From Rheum nobile (Eukaryota; Streptophyta; Magnoliopsida; Caryophyllales; Polygonaceae), in NCBI GenBank assembly GCA_027886185.1, contig WOAB01000226.1:496001-560000 (forward strand): a DNA stretch of 64,000 nt. The letters run 5' to 3'. Both the position numbers and the translations under genes were made by a program. Positions within the stretch are counted from its first letter, which is position 1; every line of letters starts with the position of its first letter. Positions 59,115 through 64,000 of this stretch are shown piece after piece. The notes under the pieces were generated by a model. It was not told where the DNA came from. It searched no databases and saw only the letters and a program-made list of their open reading frames with translations.

Positions 59115-59863
59115 GAAATAGGAAAAAACAAGACTTCAGGGGGAGCAAGAACATCAACATCAACAACATCATCATCATCAACAACAACTACAACTACAAC
59201 AACATCATCAACAACAACAAGAACACACATACAAGATCCGTCCGTGACGGATCCTGTAGATCCGTCCGTGACGGATTGACATAATCCGTGCGTCACGGAC
59301 TAGAATCATTCATCCGTGACAGACGAGATCCCTGTGCAGATCCATATTTTTGACAGATCTGGATCTTGTGCAGATCCAAATTTTTTGACACATTTCGTAA
59401 GTGCAGATCCATATTCAAAACCGAAATTAAATCAATTCAAACAACATTCAAACATGTTTAAATCCAACACTAAACAAGTAATCCCTAAACGTAAATCATC
59501 TAAAATTTGTTAACAAATTCAATAATTTCAACATCATTAAACTAAGTCAAGAACAAATACAGATTTAACTAACCTTACGGATCGTGACGGACGGATTTGA
59601 TCGAAACATGACGGATCGAAGCGTTTGAGCTTGGGAGCGAAATCGCGAGATGGAGAGCTGTAAATGAGAGGTGTGGGTCGGGGGAGACGAAGTTGCTGCC
59701 TTTATATGCAACAACTTCGTCTGTGACGCACATATGGTGTTGGTGCGTCACAGACGGAAGGTGTTGGTGCGTCACGGGCGGATGGTGTTGGTGCGTCACG
59801 GACGAAACAATGCGTTAAATAGAAATTTTACCCGTGCGTGAAATAACAACGGCCATATATATA

Positions 59864-60291
59864 TATATTAAAATATTTGAAATAAAAGAGTGATATAATT
59901 TAACTGTTTTCCTTCTTTTAATTAATTGTAAATTTTTAACATTCTCATTACTTAAATCTAAACTTATATGTTTTATTATTCAGTTATTTCTATAAAATTC
60001 CTAATTTATTTTCTATTTTTATATACGAATTCATGCATATACTTTAAGTTGTAATTACACAAAAATCTTATCACTAATGTCATTATAAACTTGATTGACA
60101 GACAATCCATAAATCAAATTTTTACATATCGCTAATTTTTCAATTTATGTATATAAAAATTTATTTTTAAATTTTTTGTAGACATATATACTTCTAGCAA
60201 ACTTATTCCATATAAAAAAAGTGAAGCTATAATCAATAATCATTTGCGTGTGACTTCCATTGTTCCACATGAGATCAACTATCACATTACC
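59864..60291. other. AT-rich spacer, no gene
   Basis: Very AT-rich sequence with no repeat or coding signal that I can support. Confidence 0.5.
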
Positions 60292-60299
60292 CTTTATAA

Positions 60300-60630
60300 T
60301 AGGGGTGTTCATCCGGTCCGGTCCGGTTAGACCGATTTTTTTTTTTTTTTAAATAATTAAATTCTTATTTAAAATCTATGAAAAAATATCTAAAAAACAT
60401 ATATACTCCTAATTTATTAAATTAAAAAAATATCTATAAAAAAATACATATAAATCTCCCAAAAACATATAAATTAAAAAGAAAAAAATCCGGTCTACCG
60501 GTCCGGACCGGATTTTTTCCGGGTTTGGACCGGACCGGATTAAGGAAATTACCTGGACCGGACCGTATTTTCACCGGTCCGGTCATTTCCGGTCCGGTTT
60601 TCCGGTCCGGTCCTCTTTTGAACACCCCTA
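60300..60630. mobile_element. hAT-type MITE, 331 bp
   Basis: Ends TAGGGGTGTTCA and TTGAACACCCCTA with 8-bp duplication CTTTATAA (60292-60299, 60631-60638). Subterminal CCGGTCCGGTCCGG runs at both ends. Confidence 0.95.
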
Positions 60631-60769
60631 CTTTATAAATTTAATAAGCATGAAAGACAGTCCGGATCTTGTGCGGACTTCTCTTGCGATGCGGACCGGT
60701 GAAAGTGGTGGCATTATCGTAATTTTTTGGGTTTTTTTTCCTGAACCCTTTTTTTGTGCTTCTGAACGC

Positions 60770-61875
60770 AATGCACTAAAAATATCTAGGTTCATACATT
60801 TCGTACTGTAGGTTCATAAAATTTATACTACAGGTTCACAAACTTTGTACTAAAGCCTCACAAACTAACTTTATACTGAGCTTCACAAACCGTATGCTAG
60901 TGGTTAACAAAATTATAGTAGGTTGATAATATGTTATTAAAATGCACTAATGTACATAGGTTCATAAATATTAGGTAAGAGGTTCACATATTTTAAATTC
61001 ACGAATCTACCTAGTTTCACAAATGTGTGATTAACTGAGGTTCACAAACTTTATATGAGAGGTTCACAACAAATAAAATTAATACTAGAGGTTCATAAAC
61101 ACAATTCTAGAGGTTCATAAACCTTATTCTAAAGGCTCTTAAGCCATATTCATAGGTTCATAAACTCTATTAGGGCTCGTTTGGTATGACCCAGAAATCG
61201 GGTTGGAATCAGAATGAGAATTAGAATCAGGAATGCTTGACTCCCATTCCCGTAGCTTATTGTTTGATATGCTTTTGTGACGAAATAGACGAGAGAGATG
61301 AGTGTTGTTTATTTTAGAATGACCAATACCTTGCATTTTCCATTGGAATTAATTTGTTCTTGTGGGTTGGAATGAACCATTCCAAGGAATTAAACCGATT
61401 CCATTTTTTTCCTAACCAAACACAAATACTGGAATGAGCCATTTCGATTCCTCAGGAATCAAACATAACATGGCCTTAATAGGTTCATAAATCATATTCT
61501 AGAGGTCCATAAAACCTATTATAGAGGTTCATAAACTCTATTATATATGTTCATAAACTCTATTTGTACGTTCATAAACTCTATTCATATGTTCATAAAC
61601 CCTATTCTAGAGGTTCATAAAACATATTCATATGTTCATAAACTCTATTCATATGTTCATAAACCTTATTCTAGAAGTTGATAAACTTTATTCAAGAGGT
61701 TCATAAATCATTTTCTAAAGGTTCATAAACCCTATTATAGAGGTTCACGAACCCTACTCTAGAGGTTCATAAATCCTATTATAGAGGTTCATAAATCCTA
61801 TTTTATAGGTTCATAAACCCTATTTTAGAGGTTCATAAACGTTATTCTAGAGGTTCATAAACCACTTTGAGATGC
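60770..61875. repeat. 22-bp minisatellite array
   Basis: Roughly forty degenerate copies of AGGTTCATAAACCCTATTCT plus two bases, most regular at 61490-61860, interrupted by a 303-bp MITE. The unit lacks conserved spacers of the CRISPR kind. Confidence 0.9.
61173..61475. mobile_element. PIF/Harbinger (Tourist)-like MITE
   Basis: 303 bp, starting GGGCTCGTTTGGTATGA and ending CAAACATAACATGGCC, with TTA on both sides (61170-61172, 61476-61478). It has inserted into the minisatellite array, which continues on both sides. Confidence 0.8.
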
Positions 61876-62248
61876 TTAAATATCAATTCGTAATTAATTT
61901 GGATAGAAAATAAAAAATTATAGTGAAAACTATAATTATTTTGAGAAAAAATTAAAAAAATGCTTAAAATTATAAAAAATGAATATTCATGTTTGTTTGG
62001 GTATTAAAGCTAGAGAGAAAGAAAAAAAAAAAAGGGGCGAACACTACTAAGAAGAATAGAACTCATGACCTCTCACTCCCCCTTAAGTCTTTACCACTTG
62101 AATACACGCTCCTTAAAAAGTAAAGCGCATCACTTTTGTTTTAAACACACTCGGGTTTATCTAGACTGTAAAACGAATGACTCTAAATTGGTCCACACAA
62201 TCCACACACTTAGGCCGGTCCGCATATAATCCGGTTTCACATGAAAGA

Positions 62249-64000
62249 TATTTATTAATTTCTCAATAATAGTTATTGATTCTAAAAAAGTAGTTTTGTA
62301 AATACTAAAGTTTGAAGAATTTAGAAGTTCAACCCGAGTTAATTTTTGTGATACCTATCAAAAAAATAAATAAATTTTTGTGATACAATTCAGAAATATT
62401 TTATTTAATAACAATCCTGCCCATTTCGTGATATGTACAAATTTATCGGTAGAATAAAATCACAGACACAATCCAGGCGAAGTCCGTAAAAAAGTTGCGA
62501 TTTATGCTGCATAGACAGGTGAAAGACAATATACCAGCGGTAAAAAATAAGACAAATAAAAATTTAAAAAGGGCAAGTTGCCTTGTGTGGAAAGTCTCGA
62601 GTCTCAGCTCTACCACTCACCCAGTCAATCGGTACTCGGTAGTCATCACATCTTCTCCGACACATCCGTTAGCCATCGCTAGTTAAACCAGAGGTCGAGC
62701 TGTTGAGTCGGGTTCGGATTTGAATCGGATTACAAAGCTTGAAGAGGAGATCTCTTATGGCAGAGGCGTGATTTACAATGTAGGTGAGCAGTGCTTAGGG
62801 TTTCGCCGTCGGATTTGGTTGCGTCAGCTGTTCATTGTCTCTCTCTCTTTCCCTGCTGGGCTCATGTGTATTGATCCAAGATCTTCCTTGTTTTTATGTA
62901 TCTTCATGTTCCATTTGCTTTCGGAATTTGGTTTGAACTGCTTTCTAGAGTTCGCATTTCGAATTTGCACTTCAATTTGAAAAACTTGTAGGTTGATTTC
63001 TTGGTTGTGGTAATGCCTTCTACTTTTCACCTACTGACATCGAATCTCTCTTTCTTGACCTCTAAACTTCCAGAATGTTAAGTAATAACGGCCAAATACA
63101 CACTTAGAAGCAAAAAGAAAGATTGCAAATTGCCCTGTGATTTTGTGTGGAATGTACGCGTGTTCTCTTTGTAAATTGTCAAAGTCCGAGATATGTTGTG
63201 GGACTGCGGACTTTTCTTAACCATTTGCAGTCAAATGCATAAGAATAAGGAATTTAAGTGAAACTGTGTAAAGAAACGCAGCAAGTATTCGCATAACTAC
63301 TTAGATTTTGAGGAAACATAGATCTTGGCATATAAGGAAATTTTATATTGATTCAGATTTTTTATTCTAAACACAACTATGATTCTTGGAGAGTCTTGGA
63401 GGGTCAGTGACTCAGTGTTCCCCAGTATCCTTCTGAAGTCAGACAGTTCATAAAACAGAGATTCATATTGAGGTTATCCTAACAGGGAGAAATTTTACTC
63501 TTGCCAAGTAAATATGACATCTGAGAATGTAACAATTACATTTATTATTGTACCAAAAAATGTGGTGTTTTGTGAAATCTCTTGGAAGTTAAGTAGGTAA
63601 CTACAGTATTTTTTATAGAAGATTAGCAGCAGTTGGATTTTTAGATCCTCTAGGTTGGGCTCTTTATGCAGGATAGTGATAGCTTTCCTCGTTGGTATTA
63701 TGTCTTTACTGAAGTTGAGTATTAATGTATTATTTATTTTTAAATCATAATTATTGCTGAAGGCTTTTCTTCTCGTCTACAGGAATCCATCCTTTTCTAT
63801 ATGCTGCTGCTGCAGTGAGTAATGGCTACTTGAGGAACCAAGAAGTTTGTGCTTCTTGTATAGCTGTGTCTTATTCAGACTGATCATGCATTATCATTGT
63901 GGCTGTCCATTTGCATAGTTATATTTGGAGTTACAGTTGCCATGATTATGATTGATCAGTTTATCAATTTCGTGATTCGTCCTCCTAGGTATCACCCAAA
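62249..64000 (+). other. possible 5' part of a host gene leaving the window
   Basis: From about 62580 the base composition becomes gene-like. A candidate exon reads ESGSDLNRITKLEEEISYG and ends at a GTGAGC donor near 62785, followed by AGGGTTTCGCCG and CT-rich sequence. A later candidate starts after TACAG at 63782 (GIHPFLYAAAAVSNGYLRNQ). I recognise no family and cannot prove an open frame across the introns. Confidence 0.3.

Larger units (their letters stand above)
55711..59854. mobile_element. TIR element with a plant mobile domain gene
   Basis: The ends mirror each other over about 70 bp: left ATTTCACGCACCGG, GCTATTTCACGCA, CGTCCGTCACGGAC; right, inverted, ATTTCACGCACGGG, CTATTTAACGCA, CGTCCGTGACGCAC. 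ATATATATA on both sides could be a 9-bp duplication but is low-complexity. The interior has convergent genes, a plus exon at the left and a minus-strand PMD gene from the right, as in MuDR-like elements. More than a dozen copies of a CCGTCACGG-type motif cluster at both ends. No transposase domain remains. Confidence 0.65.
60658..62239. mobile_element. TIR element filled with a 22-bp minisatellite
   Basis: CATGAAAGA occurs at both edges (60649-60657, 62240-62248), a 9-bp duplication. Imperfect inverted ends share CCGGAT and TGCGGAC words (left CAGTCCGGATC, right inverted TGAAACCGGAT). The interior, about 60770-61870, consists of degenerate repeats such as AGGTTCATAAACCCTATTCT. No coding capacity. 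A Mutator-like origin is inferred from the duplication length. Confidence 0.6.

Noticed and set aside
60770..61875. Array of short repeats considered as CRISPR or satellite centromere
   Set aside because: Degenerate 22-bp units without spacers, confined within a TIR element.

Overview
This window is nuclear DNA from a flowering plant, most likely a eudicot; I cannot name the species. The evidence is AT-rich intergenic sequence, plant-type Ty3/gypsy retrotransposons primed by initiator tRNA-Met, a Helitron with a RepHel gene and an RPA-like gene, MULE and hAT elements, telo-box promoter motifs and a plant mobile domain gene. I see no rRNA, tRNA or CRISPR. Almost every recognisable coding region belongs to a transposable element, and nearly all are broken.

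Layout. 1-5470: 5' part of a minus-strand Tekay/Del-like Ty3 retrotransposon (element A). 5471-9145: flanking DNA with a broken fragment of a POL5/MYBBP1A-like nucleolar gene and a telo-box-rich stretch. 9146-54447: a giant plus-strand Helitron, from a TCTACTATATAATA 5' end to a 3' hairpin plus CTAG, set between host A and T. It carries an RPA-like gene (11828-14248), a two-exon gene of unknown function (37682-38753) and the RepHel transposase gene (43719-54087). Later insertions have split it. Tekay element B (14830-35846, TSD GTTCT) lies between the RPA-like gene and the unknown gene. Element B itself contains a gag-protease-only retroelement (18531-25341, TSD TTCAT) and a 3.1-kb solo LTR (32692-35840, TSD GTTAC) one base from its own end. 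A TIR element (36001-37395, TSD TTTAATTTA) follows, and a second solo LTR (48924-51982, TSD GGCGA) interrupts RepHel. Without these insertions the Helitron would be about 19.8 kb.

54448-64000: a second Helitron 3' end at 55428; a TIR element with a decayed plant mobile domain gene and many copies of a CCGTCACGG-type motif (55711-59854), itself hit by a hAT MITE; another hAT MITE; a TIR element filled with a 22-bp minisatellite that contains a PIF/Harbinger-like MITE; and a possible start of a host gene at the right edge.

How the parts relate: RepHel (HUH nuclease plus PIF1-type helicase) would cut and unwind DNA for rolling-circle transposition, and the RPA-like protein would bind the displaced strand; both are damaged here. 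The points most worth following up are a conserved extra ORF ahead of gag in both Tekay elements that begins with an N-myristoylation-type signal, a paired RNA hairpin conserved in the long leaders of several Tekay LTRs, four 24-residue repeats on identical 72-nt exons in the RepHel N-terminus, and GC-rich short hairpin modules recurring in unrelated retroelements.
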